Notes: generated from the sequence alone by a model not told the origin. 7,209 nt of DNA from Sulfurospirillum sp. UBA1314 (GCA_002307095.1 DBTO01000015.1:1-7209); one strand, 5' to 3'. Positions 1 to 6,520 are shown, counted from the stretch's first letter. Numbers and translations are program-made.

Positions 1-106
1 GTCTTGCTAACACAAAACTAAGCACGCCAACCAAAACAATATGGGACACAAAGATGAACTCATGAGAGTGGTTAACAAGACCTAAAAATGTAAACATTTC
101 GCCCAT
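1..106 (-). CDS. atpB: F0F1 ATP synthase subunit a, N-terminal fragment (probable)
   Basis: Only the first 35 codons are present; the gene runs off the low-coordinate edge. Subunit a is the membrane stator protein that forms the proton half-channels against the c-ring of ATP synthase. The visible residues begin MGEMFTFLGLVNHSHEFI and continue into a hydrophobic helix at about residues 17-34. This resembles, from memory, the start of epsilonproteobacterial AtpB, which has an F-x(n)-NHDFI-type segment followed by the first membrane helix. The ATG at 106 is supported by a GAAGGA ribosome-binding site (115-120 on the plus strand) about 8 bases upstream and by an in-frame TGA just before it. With so little sequence another membrane protein cannot be excluded, but the atpB assignment is the best fit. 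Confidence 0.75.
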   Translation of the reverse strand, partial: MGEMFTFLGLVNHSHEFIFVSHIVLVGVLSFVLAR

Positions 107-136
107 TACGCAGTTCCTTCATTAATTTTTTGAGTT

Positions 137-142
137 ATTTTA
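137..142 (-). promoter_or_regulatory. Possible -10 box upstream of atpB
   Basis: On the minus strand TAAAAT lies 31 bases upstream of the atpB start, in the 59-bp gap after the tautomerase gene. It would give a leader of roughly 20-25 bases. There is no convincing -35 box, which is common for housekeeping promoters in Campylobacterota. I see no hairpin terminator in the gap, so read-through from the upstream gene is also possible. This is a weak call in AT-rich sequence. Confidence 0.25.
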
Positions 143-165
143 CCGATAAATCATTTAATAGTAGT

Positions 166-372
166 TTAAGGCTTTGGCTTTTTGCGTAGTTCGCTAACCT
201 GTTGCCCACCTATTCCCCAATTATCCATATCCACTTCATCAATCGTCACAACCGTTGTCGCTGGATTTTTACCTAGAACCGTGACCAAAAGATCCGTAAC
301 CCCAGCAATGAGCTTCTCTTTTTGCTCTTTTGTTGCACCTTCTTTGGTGATTTTGATGTTAACATAAGGCAT
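166..372 (-). CDS. 4-oxalocrotonate tautomerase family protein (DmpI-like)
   Basis: This is a 68-residue enzyme of the tautomerase superfamily. In these proteins the initiator Met is removed and Pro-1 acts as catalytic base for keto-enol tautomerisation. The sequence starts MPYVNIKIT, keeps the helix segment TKEQKEKLIAGVTDLL (residues 14-29), the strand TVVTIDEV (40-47) and the family's tail motif NWGIGGQ (51-57). The length matches the 60-70 residue, homo-oligomeric 4-OT group. It resembles the Helicobacter pylori protein annotated DmpI. No aromatic meta-cleavage genes are nearby, so a role in catechol breakdown is not implied and the physiological substrate is unknown. The start lies 2 bases after the SulP stop, and its AAGGAG ribosome-binding site lies within the last SulP codons, so the two are probably translationally coupled. 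Confidence 0.9.
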   Translation of the reverse strand: MPYVNIKITKEGATKEQKEKLIAGVTDLLVTVLGKNPATTVVTIDEVDMDNWGIGGQQVSELRKKPKP

Positions 373-374
373 CG

Positions 375-2072
375 TTACTCCTTGATTAATAGTCGATGTG
401 CACGTGAAAGTGCCATATCAATATTGTCGGTGATATTGTCTAACCCTATTTTTTTCTCAAAACCAAGACGACGCATTTTAAGCTTAATATGCTCATTGAC
501 TCCTGAAAGTACAAGAATCGTTCCGTTGCTTTGGCAAAGATCAAAAAACTCCTCTAAGGCATGAAGACCCGTAGCATCGATCATCGGAACATGGCGCATA
601 CGCAATATAAAGACTTTGGGAGGATTGCTGACTTCGCTAAGGACATTTTTCAGCCGATCGGCAACACCAAAGAAAAATGGTCCATCAATCTCATAAACTT
701 CAACCTCTTTGGGAACGATTTTTTTCGTAATGGCATAAGCATCATCAACGTCTATCGTTTCGTCATCATCTTCATCCAAAGGCATTCCGATCGTATTTTT
801 GGTATCGACAATTCCGGTCACATCAATCATACGTTTGATAAATAAAAGACCTGCGAGCATAATGCCTGTTTGCACACCCGTATTAAGGTCAATCAAGACA
901 GTTAGAAAAAATGTCATCAACAGTACGACCATATCGTTACGTTCTGATTTGAGAGCAATCGCTTTAAAGTGGTGAAATTCGCTCATATTCCATGCCACGA
1001 CGATTAAGATGGCAGCTAAGGTCGCTAAAGGGATTAGCACAATCAGTTTGGAGAACAAGAACATAAAGATGAGTAACATCAACGCATGAATGACGCCTGC
1101 AATAGGGCTATTGGCGCCTGCTTTAATGTTAGTAGCGGTCCTCGCAATCGCGCCTGTCGCAGCTATTCCACCAAAGAGAACGGAAGCGATATTGGCAGCA
1201 CCTTGCGCCATAAGCTCTTTATTGGAGTGGTGACGATCTCCTGTCATACCATCGGCTACTACGCACGAAAGCAAAGATTCAATCGCACCTAAAAGTGCAA
1301 TTGTGATCGCATCAGGGAACACCGCTCGTATTTTTTCTAAGGAGAAGGCAGGCATGGATGGATAAGGCAACGTTGAAGGAAGCGCACCAAATTTTGAACC
1401 AATGGTTTCCACAGGAAGTTTAAAAAGATAAACCGCAAGTGCGGAGAGAATAATGACAATAATGGGCGTTGGAATATGCGGAAAACGGTGGCGCAATTTG
1501 ATCAAAAGAGCGATGCTAATCACCCCAATAGCAAGCGCATAATAGTTTACATGTAAGAATACAGTGGAATACAGTTTCCACTGATCAATAAACTCAGCAG
1601 GCATTTTCGCAATGGGAAGCCCAAAGAAATCTTTGATCTGCGAAGAGAAGATAATAAGGGCGATACCAGTCGTAAAACCCACCGTAACAGGATAAGGAAT
1701 GTATTTTATGATGTTACCAAGCTTAAAAACACCCATAAAAAAAAGCATGATACCTGCCATAAAGGTGGCAATGACCAAACCATCGTATCCATGTTTTAAG
1801 ATAACCGCATAGAGTACCACAACAAAAGCCCCTGTAGGACCTCCAATCTGATACCTACTCCCACCAAAGAGAGAGATGACGAGCCCTGCAACAACGGCTG
1901 TAAAAAGTCCTTTTTCTGGACTCACACCACTGGCGATGGCAAATGCCATGGCTAAAGGTAAAGCAATAATTGCAACCGTGGAGCCAGCTACTATGTCAGA
2001 CGATAACTTTGCAACAGAGTAGCCCTCCCTCAAAATGGTAAAGCTTCTGGGAAGCCAATATTTCACATTCAT
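375..2072 (-). CDS. SulP family anion/dicarboxylate transporter with STAS domain (DauA-like)
   Basis: This is a 565-residue inner-membrane secondary transporter of the SulP/SLC26 family (usual bacterial length about 500-600). SulP proteins move sulfate, bicarbonate or C4-dicarboxylates, often with H+ or Na+. The membrane domain covers residues about 20-415. Family landmarks are VAIIALPLAMAFAIASG (33-49), GGSRYQIGGPTGAFVVVLY (70-88), GFTTGIALI (132-140), GAIESLLSCVVADGMTG (262-278) and ATGAIARTATNIKAGANSPI (305-324). Several of these are close to E. coli DauA (YchM) as I remember it, but substrate cannot be assigned from this. A strongly acidic linker (DEDDDETIDVDD, 433-444) leads into a cytoplasmic STAS domain (about 455-560) with the typical MIDATG loop at 497-502. 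The ATG at 2072 follows an AAGG that overlaps the stop of the DUF2400 gene 9 bases upstream. The tautomerase follows after 2 bases. Confidence 0.92.
   Translation of the reverse strand: MNVKYWLPRSFTILREGYSVAKLSSDIVAGSTVAIIALPLAMAFAIASGVSPEKGLFTAVVAGLVISLFGGSRYQIGGPTGAFVVVLYAVILKHGYDGLVIATFMAGIMLFFMGVFKLGNIIKYIPYPVTVGFTTGIALIIFSSQIKDFFGLPIAKMPAEFIDQWKLYSTVFLHVNYYALAIGVISIALLIKLRHRFPHIPTPIIVIILSALAVYLFKLPVETIGSKFGALPSTLPYPSMPAFSLEKIRAVFPDAITIALLGAIESLLSCVVADGMTGDRHHSNKELMAQGAANIASVLFGGIAATGAIARTATNIKAGANSPIAGVIHALMLLIFMFLFSKLIVLIPLATLAAILIVVAWNMSEFHHFKAIALKSERNDMVVLLMTFFLTVLIDLNTGVQTGIMLAGLLFIKRMIDVTGIVDTKNTIGMPLDEDDDETIDVDDAYAITKKIVPKEVEVYEIDGPFFFGVADRLKNVLSEVSNPPKVFILRMRHVPMIDATGLHALEEFFDLCQSNGTILVLSGVNEHIKLKMRRLGFEKKIGLDNITDNIDMALSRAHRLLIKE
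378..383 (-). promoter_or_regulatory. Ribosome-binding site of the tautomerase, inside the transporter gene
   Basis: AAGGAG on the minus strand forms the last two sense codons (Lys-Glu) of the SulP transporter and sits 5 bases before the tautomerase ATG at 372. It fixes the tautomerase start and ties its expression to translation through the end of the transporter gene. Confidence 0.8.
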
Positions 2073-2081
2073 TGTGAAGCC

Positions 2082-2837
2082 TTAAAGAAGAATTTTTTCT
2101 TGCCCTAAGCGATAGAGTGCAAAATCATATTTGACAGGATCACTCGGATCAATCTTTTTGAGCGCATGACTCAACTCCAAAACAGCTTTAAAATCATACG
2201 ATTTTCGCTGAATCAAGCCCAGTTTTTTCCCTAAAAAAAAGGTATGCGTATCAAGCGGTACGAGCAAGTCTTTGGTATCAACACCCTGCCAAAGACCAAG
2301 ATCAAGATGGTCTTTACGAACCATCCATCTAAGATACATATGCCATCGTTTATAGGGAGATTGTGGGGTTAGTGAAGGTATTGTACCTAATAAAAACTGA
2401 TAGCCACGTGAACGATACGCATTACTATCGTACAAATATGTCAACAGTGCACGCAATCCATCCATCACATTGGAATGCTTTTGATACGCTGAAACGAAAA
2501 TAGGCTCAAGTGAACCTACCTCTTTTTTAAGACGGGCAAGTGTGATGAAAAATGCTTGAATATCTTTGGCATTTTGAAAGCGGTAATAGTGGTGCTCCAA
2601 TGCCAGAACAATCGTGCTTTCATCCGCATCTAAAAGTGAAAAATCCAAACTCTCTAAAAATTTGATGATCGCAGGAACATTTCCATAGGCAAACAGTGCA
2701 CAAATAAGTGCGATAAACTCATCTTTATACCGTGATGCTACCATTAAAGGATCGGGACGATTGGGGGAAATCTCTTCTACCTGATTGCGTTTGAGGGCTT
2801 CTTCTTTTAAAAGATTCGCTACTTTTTCAAACGTCAT
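2082..2837 (-). CDS. DUF2400 / TIGR02757 family protein, function unknown
   Basis: This is a 251-residue soluble protein with no signal peptide or membrane helix. It belongs to the uncharacterised TIGR02757 (DUF2400) family, which is scattered among epsilon- and deltaproteobacteria, spirochetes and Bacteroidetes. Recognisable blocks are RYKDEFIALICALFAYGNV (36-54), YYRFQ (84-88), GSLEPIF (108-114), YKRWHMYLRWMVR (162-174), LDLGLW (178-183), PLDTHT (194-199) and DPSDPVKYDFALYRLG (230-245). It appears full length. Lys163 followed by Asp196-x-His198 recalls the Lys and Asp of HhH-GPD DNA glycosylases such as Ogg2; this is inference, not an established function. The start overlaps the end of the ABC permease by 11 bases in another frame with only a weak upstream ribosome-binding site, so it may be translated by coupling. 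SulP follows 9 bases downstream. Confidence 0.9.
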   Translation of the reverse strand: MTFEKVANLLKEEALKRNQVEEISPNRPDPLMVASRYKDEFIALICALFAYGNVPAIIKFLESLDFSLLDADESTIVLALEHHYYRFQNAKDIQAFFITLARLKKEVGSLEPIFVSAYQKHSNVMDGLRALLTYLYDSNAYRSRGYQFLLGTIPSLTPQSPYKRWHMYLRWMVRKDHLDLGLWQGVDTKDLLVPLDTHTFFLGKKLGLIQRKSYDFKAVLELSHALKKIDPSDPVKYDFALYRLGQEKILL

Positions 2838-3639
2838 TTAAGACATCTTTTTCGTTACTCTTTGATTGAAGATAATCAGAGAGATTAATCAAAGAAAAAG
2901 TGACGAGAAAGATGAGAAACCCAGGAAAGAAACTCAGCCACCACGCAATATCAATGACCTCTTTACCTTCGCTGATAATCACACCCCAACTCATCTGCGG
3001 AGGCGTAATCCCAATGCCTAAAAAACTCAATCCACTCTCTGCTAAAATCGCGCCACTTACCCCAAAGGTAAAGCTGATAAAAAAGATAGGAGCTAGCAGT
3101 GGGGCAAAGTACTTGAAGATGATTTTAAAGGTATTCACATTGGAGAGTTTAAGAATTTTGATGAACGGAGCATTCGAGATAGCAAAGCTCTCTGAGCGAA
3201 TAAGACGTGCCATTCCCATCCAACCTGTAATAGAAATAATAAAAATAAGCACCCATACCGAAGCGTTCATATAACTAATTAATGCCAAAAGAAGAAAAAA
3301 GGTAGGAAATGTTAAAAAAAGATCAATCACGATAATCACAAGTTTGTCAATGCCTCGTTGAAAATAGCCAGCGCTAATCCCAATCATAAGCCCAACAATA
3401 CTTGAAATGAGGGCACTCAAAATGCCAATGGTTAAAGAGACTTGCCCTCCTACCATTAAACGTGTCAAAAGATCTCGTCCAAGCCTATCGGTTCCTAAAA
3501 GATGCTCGAAACTGGGAGGCAATAAGATAGTATTTGGATTAATTTCGTACGCTGATCCCGAATAAAAAGTGGGTAACATAAAGCAAAAGAAGAAGATGAG
3601 CACCAAAAGTAAGGTGCTCAAAAAGGGGAATCGTTTCAC
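2827..3639 (-). CDS. OppC/DppC-type ABC transporter permease
   Basis: This is a 270-residue inner-membrane permease of the binding-protein-dependent family (dipeptide, oligopeptide or nickel importers; second permease type). It shows an N-terminal membrane helix (about 6-24), the subfamily signature HLLGTDRLGRDLLTRL (46-61), further hydrophobic helices, and the C-terminal block AESGLSFLGIGITPPQMSWG (200-219). The EAA loop, where the ATPase docks, is present in position (about 159-180) but degenerate: the usual Glu, Ala-Ala and Gly are Lys161, Ile162-Leu163 and Asn167. No partner permease, ATPase or binding protein lies in the window, so the substrate is unknown. The start is a GTG sharing one base with the flgK stop (TAGTG). 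No clear ribosome-binding site is visible, which suggests coupling to flgK translation. The end overlaps the DUF2400 gene by 11 bases. Confidence 0.9.
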   Translation of the reverse strand: MKRFPFLSTLLLVLIFFFCFMLPTFYSGSAYEINPNTILLPPSFEHLLGTDRLGRDLLTRLMVGGQVSLTIGILSALISSIVGLMIGISAGYFQRGIDKLVIIVIDLFLTFPTFFLLLALISYMNASVWVLIFIISITGWMGMARLIRSESFAISNAPFIKILKLSNVNTFKIIFKYFAPLLAPIFFISFTFGVSGAILAESGLSFLGIGITPPQMSWGVIISEGKEVIDIAWWLSFFPGFLIFLVTFSLINLSDYLQSKSNEKDVLNDV

Positions 3640-5483
3640 TAGGATTTAATGCCTAAAAGTGTTTCCAGCATTGCATCAATCGTTGTAATAATCTTTGATG
3701 CTGCCGTATAAGAACTTTGATATTTGATCAAATTGGTAAGCTCTTCATCTGTATTGACACCACTGGTCGACTGATAATCTGAATAAACGGTATTATAAAG
3801 AGTGGTATTAGTATCTAAACTGCTCGATGAAGCAGAAGCATCCGTTGCAATAGAAGTTGTAAGTCCGCTATAATACCCTTCAATGGTATCACTTGAAACA
3901 GAACCATTCGCATTGTAAAAACTTAGGTTAGAGTATTGTAACTGAACCATTGCATTTGCAACAACGTTATTACCTGAAATGGGAGCAGAATAACCTTCCA
4001 TGGAAGAAGGGTCTTTCTGATATTGTGTTGCAACACCGATATTAGAAGCATCAGTTCCTGTTAAAAATTGACTCACGCCAATAGCACCAGGGAAATTGGT
4101 TCCATTATCAGCAATAGCAATGGTATAGCCACTGTTGGTTGTTGTAGGAGAAAGTGAGAATGTGCCATTATCGGTAAACGTTGCTGTAAAATAGTCATCC
4201 ACATCATTCATTGAATTGTTATCCGCATTATCATCGGTACTGGTATTGAATTGAGTCGTTATACTCGTAGAAAATGTATCATCACTCATACTGGTAGAGC
4301 TGTTAACGTTAATTGTTTTACGAGCAACTTCTTTGCCAGCGCTATCGTATACAATAACGTCAAAGGTACCATCTTCAATATTGTTATAAGCATTTTTTAA
4401 AGACTCATTGCCTTTGAGATCTAAATTAGGACTTTGCATACTATCTTGTGCACTTTGCGCATAAATATTATTGGTTTCTGTAATCAATGTTTGGGCAAAG
4501 GTATCTAAATTATCAATATAACCTTGAATGGTTCCATCTTGTGGATATCCACCATTTACAGAAGAATCAATAACACGACCACGAAGATCTAGCATCGCAC
4601 CCACTTTTCCACCAGAGAGTTTACTTGTTAAATCATACTTCGTGCCATCTTGAGATTCCGAATAAATAGAATAATAGCTACTGGCATTGGACGTATTATC
4701 AATCACCAAAGGATGAAACGTAGAGCCATCCACTAAGTTGGCTCCTGAAATATTAATCGTATAGTCCGTCCCAGAATCGGTCATTTTAGCATCCACAGAT
4801 GTATCACTGCTGATGGTTCCTTTGGATACAGAGATATCCACCAGTTTTGATAACGTTAATTCAAGTTCATCACGTTGGTCACGAAGATCATTCGCGTAAT
4901 TTCCCTCTTCGGATTCCACAGCACTAATTTGCTTATTCAAGTCAGCTAATTGTTGACCAATAGAATTAATTTCGTCCACGGAGGTTTTAAGTTGTGTATT
5001 CACAGAATCTTGAAGGGATCTTAAGTTACTTCGTGTTGTTTGAATATCAGAACTCATAGTAAGGGCTGATTGCACTAAAGCAATCTTTTGAGACCCTTCT
5101 GTTGCATTGGAAGAGAGATCACTCCATGATGAAAAATAATCTGAAATATCTTGGGAGATTCCCGATTCATCGAGGTCTGGAAAATATTGTGCTACTTCTT
5201 CTAATACGGATGAATTATAGGTATCATAGGCAACCGTTGTTGAAGCACTGCGTAATTTAGCATACGTATATTCATCATGAAGACGAACAATGGAAGCGAT
5301 GGTAACACCAGTACCAACACTCACACCACCAGAACTCACAGCACTACTAGCTGATAAATTAACCCGTTGTCTGGTATACGAAGTATTGTCAGCGTTGGAG
5401 ATATTTTGGCTGGTAATGGCAACAGCGACTTGCGCCGCATTGAGCCCCGAAGTACCTGTATTTAAAGTACTAAATAAACTCAT
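3639..5483 (-). CDS. flgK: Flagellar hook-associated protein 1 (FlgK)
   Basis: FlgK (HAP1) is exported through the flagellar type III apparatus and forms the junction between hook and filament. The 614-residue length is close to the roughly 600 of Campylobacter FlgK. The N-terminal axial domain contains the rod/hook/HAP signature SQNISNADNTSYTRQ (25-39). A coiled region carries NDLRDQRDELELTLSKLVD (198-216), typical of FlgK. The centre (about 225-500) is rich in Ser, Thr, Asp and Asn and is the surface-exposed, variable part. The C-terminal coil ends with the conserved NTDEELTNLIKYQSSYTAAS (577-596). I see no cysteine anywhere in the protein, as is common for flagellar axial proteins. An AAGGG ribosome-binding site (plus-strand 5491-5495) lies 7 bases before the ATG, inside the end of flgN. 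Confidence 0.97.
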   Translation of the reverse strand: MSLFSTLNTGTSGLNAAQVAVAITSQNISNADNTSYTRQRVNLSASSAVSSGGVSVGTGVTIASIVRLHDEYTYAKLRSASTTVAYDTYNSSVLEEVAQYFPDLDESGISQDISDYFSSWSDLSSNATEGSQKIALVQSALTMSSDIQTTRSNLRSLQDSVNTQLKTSVDEINSIGQQLADLNKQISAVESEEGNYANDLRDQRDELELTLSKLVDISVSKGTISSDTSVDAKMTDSGTDYTINISGANLVDGSTFHPLVIDNTSNASSYYSIYSESQDGTKYDLTSKLSGGKVGAMLDLRGRVIDSSVNGGYPQDGTIQGYIDNLDTFAQTLITETNNIYAQSAQDSMQSPNLDLKGNESLKNAYNNIEDGTFDVIVYDSAGKEVARKTINVNSSTSMSDDTFSTSITTQFNTSTDDNADNNSMNDVDDYFTATFTDNGTFSLSPTTTNSGYTIAIADNGTNFPGAIGVSQFLTGTDASNIGVATQYQKDPSSMEGYSAPISGNNVVANAMVQLQYSNLSFYNANGSVSSDTIEGYYSGLTTSIATDASASSSSLDTNTTLYNTVYSDYQSTSGVNTDEELTNLIKYQSSYTAASKIITTIDAMLETLLGIKS

Positions 5484-5485
5484 GG

Positions 5486-5914
5486 CTAAGCCCTTATTTT
5501 CAGTAAAGAAGCGGGTTTATGGTTCGACATTTTATACCCTTCCAGATCCCGAGGAAAAATACTATCAAGAAGTACATTGTAAAATTGACTAATGCTAACG
5601 ACATATTTGGCATACTGCTTATTACACACTTTAAGTTCTGAGAGTTTAAGTTTCATTTGCGCTAAAAGTTCTTTTTGTGTGGAGCTCAATAACTCTTCAA
5701 GTGATTTTTTACCACTCTCTTTCATCATTCGTCCAAGTTCACCGTCTAAAAGAGATTTTTTAGTTTCAAAGGAGTGAATAAGATCTTCTTTAATTTTTGC
5801 GCGCTCAAACACTTCACTGTGGTCTGCAACTTTAATCGCTGCTATATCTTTGTGTGTTTGCTCAATAAGGTTTTCAATATCTTTAATCGCATTTTGCAAA
5901 TAGTGTGTTAACAT
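5486..5914 (-). CDS. flgN: FlgN family flagellar export chaperone
   Basis: This is a 142-residue, highly charged and mostly helical cytoplasmic protein. FlgN binds the C-terminal coils of the hook-associated proteins FlgK and FlgL and delivers them to the export gate. Sequence conservation in this family is low. The call rests on the helical character (long heptad-like stretches at about 1-25, 33-60 and 70-115), the size, and its position between flgM and flgK as in Campylobacter. The C-terminal part, SQFYNVLLDSIFPRDLEGY (109-127), resembles what I recall of other epsilonproteobacterial FlgN proteins. There are 2 bases between its stop and the flgK ATG. Its own AAGGA ribosome-binding site is 6 bases before the ATG and could be part of a small hairpin after the flgM stop. 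Confidence 0.82.
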   Translation of the reverse strand: MLTHYLQNAIKDIENLIEQTHKDIAAIKVADHSEVFERAKIKEDLIHSFETKKSLLDGELGRMMKESGKKSLEELLSSTQKELLAQMKLKLSELKVCNKQYAKYVVSISQFYNVLLDSIFPRDLEGYKMSNHKPASLLKIRA

Positions 5915-5920
5915 CTTTTG

Positions 5921-5938
5921 TCCTTTTACATGTAAGGA
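5921..5938 (-). promoter_or_regulatory. Small hairpin covering the flgN ribosome-binding site
   Basis: On the minus strand TCCTT is followed by an 8-base loop (ACATGTAA) and AAGGA, giving a perfect 5-bp stem. The right arm is the flgN ribosome-binding site and the left arm starts 2 bases after the flgM stop codon. A ribosome finishing flgM would cover the left arm and free the site, which would couple flgN to flgM translation. The stem is short, so the effect may be small or absent. Confidence 0.35.
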
Positions 5939-5939
5939 T

Positions 5940-6140
5940 TTAGATTAACTCTTCCGCGACTGCTTGAGCAGTTTTTGTAAGATCGACTTTATAGGTTCCA
6001 TTAGCGATCTGTTCTTTGATTGCGGAGGTTTTATCTACCCCTTCACTTTGTTCTGTTTTTGTAACGCCTTTAGATGAGTCATCTTTAGGAACATTGGATT
6101 GTATGTACGCCATGTTTGACGTCTGAATGGTTGAAATCAT
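5940..6140 (-). CDS. flgM: Anti-sigma-28 factor FlgM
   Basis: FlgM binds sigma-28 (FliA) in the cytoplasm and blocks late flagellar transcription until it is exported or otherwise relieved. The protein has 66 residues, much shorter than Salmonella FlgM (97) but like the short Campylobacter form. The N-terminal half is polar and likely disordered. The C-terminal FliA-binding part is clear: IKEQIANGTYKVDLTKTAQ (41-59) followed by AVAEELI, matching the family pattern I-x-x-x-IAxGTYKVD-x-x-x-x-A. The ATG has an AAAGGG ribosome-binding site 7 bases upstream. A near-consensus FliA promoter lies directly upstream, so FlgM would regulate its own synthesis. It is the first gene of a flgM-flgN-flgK unit, with 25 bases to flgN. 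Confidence 0.95.
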   Translation of the reverse strand: MISTIQTSNMAYIQSNVPKDDSSKGVTKTEQSEGVDKTSAIKEQIANGTYKVDLTKTAQAVAEELI

Positions 6141-6179
6141 TTGGATCCCTTTACAGTTAAATTAGTATCGCTTGTAACC

Positions 6180-6205
6180 ATATCGTCCAAAATGATAAAA
6201 CTTTA
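6180..6205 (-). promoter_or_regulatory. Sigma-28 (FliA) promoter of flgM-flgN-flgK
   Basis: On the minus strand the sequence reads TAAAGTTT, 10 bases, then GACGATAT. The enterobacterial FliA consensus is TAAAGTTT-N11-GCCGATAA, and Campylobacter FliA sites carry a CGATWT -10 element. The -35 box matches all 8 positions and the -10 contains an exact CGATAT; the spacer is one base shorter than the E. coli consensus. The flgJ stop TAA forms the first three bases of the -35 box. The predicted transcript would start near 6172, with a leader of about 30 bases before flgM. Confidence 0.85.
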
Positions 6206-6520
6206 ACGACCTTCTTTTAAATAGTTATATAACATCTCACTTAAGCCTAAATTACCACTAAGAGCACTACTCATGGTATCGTTATACATCGATTTATAGA
6301 TTTTATCGCCCGCATCTTTAGGGAAAAGACTTTTCTCATCATCACCTTCCTCACTGTTTAGTGCAATATCAAGTATTTGTTTCAGAAAAAAAGCTTCAAA
6401 TTTATCGGTTTGCTCTTTTAAAAGGACATCATTGGTGTCGCTGCTTGTACTATTTTTGAGCTGCCCTAAGGAACTATTATAATTGGCGTTTATAAGTGCT
6501 ACACTGCTATCGGCTTGCAT
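6203..6520 (-). CDS. flgJ: FlgJ-type rod-binding protein, single domain
   Basis: This is a 105-residue protein that corresponds only to the N-terminal rod-binding (rod-capping) domain of FlgJ, which assists rod assembly in the periplasm. The conserved block runs from KFEAFFLKQILDIA (40-53) through LFPKDAGDKIYKSMYND (65-81) to GNLGLSEMLYNYL (89-101). The C-terminal peptidoglycan hydrolase domain found in Salmonella FlgJ (about 316 residues) is absent. That is usual in Campylobacterota, where a separate enzyme must open the wall. The ATG overlaps the flgI stop by one base (TAATG) and is preceded by GGAG (plus-strand 6529-6532) at 8 bases. The stop codon lies within the -35 box of the flgM promoter. 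Confidence 0.92.
   Translation of the reverse strand: MQADSSVALINANYNSSLGQLKNSTSSDTNDVLLKEQTDKFEAFFLKQILDIALNSEEGDDEKSLFPKDAGDKIYKSMYNDTMSSALSGNLGLSEMLYNYLKEGR

Noticed and set aside
107..165. Terminator between the tautomerase gene and atpB
   Set aside because: I could find no stable inverted repeat followed by a T run in this 59-base gap on the minus strand.
370..2867. Near-identical 14-base segments (ATCAA[A/G]GAGTAACG, minus strand) near 373-386 and 2853-2866
   Set aside because: A 14-base match with one difference is expected by chance in a window of this size, and both copies are explained by coding sequence or a ribosome-binding site.
2900..3274. 124-codon open frame on the plus strand opposite the ABC permease
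   Set aside because: It is a shadow of the strongly supported permease gene; the translation has no recognisable motif.
5896..5911. Sigma-54-like promoter at the start of flgN (minus strand TTAACAC-N5-TTGC)
   Set aside because: The nearly invariant GG of the -24 element is AA here, and the match lies inside the flgN coding start. Not convincing.
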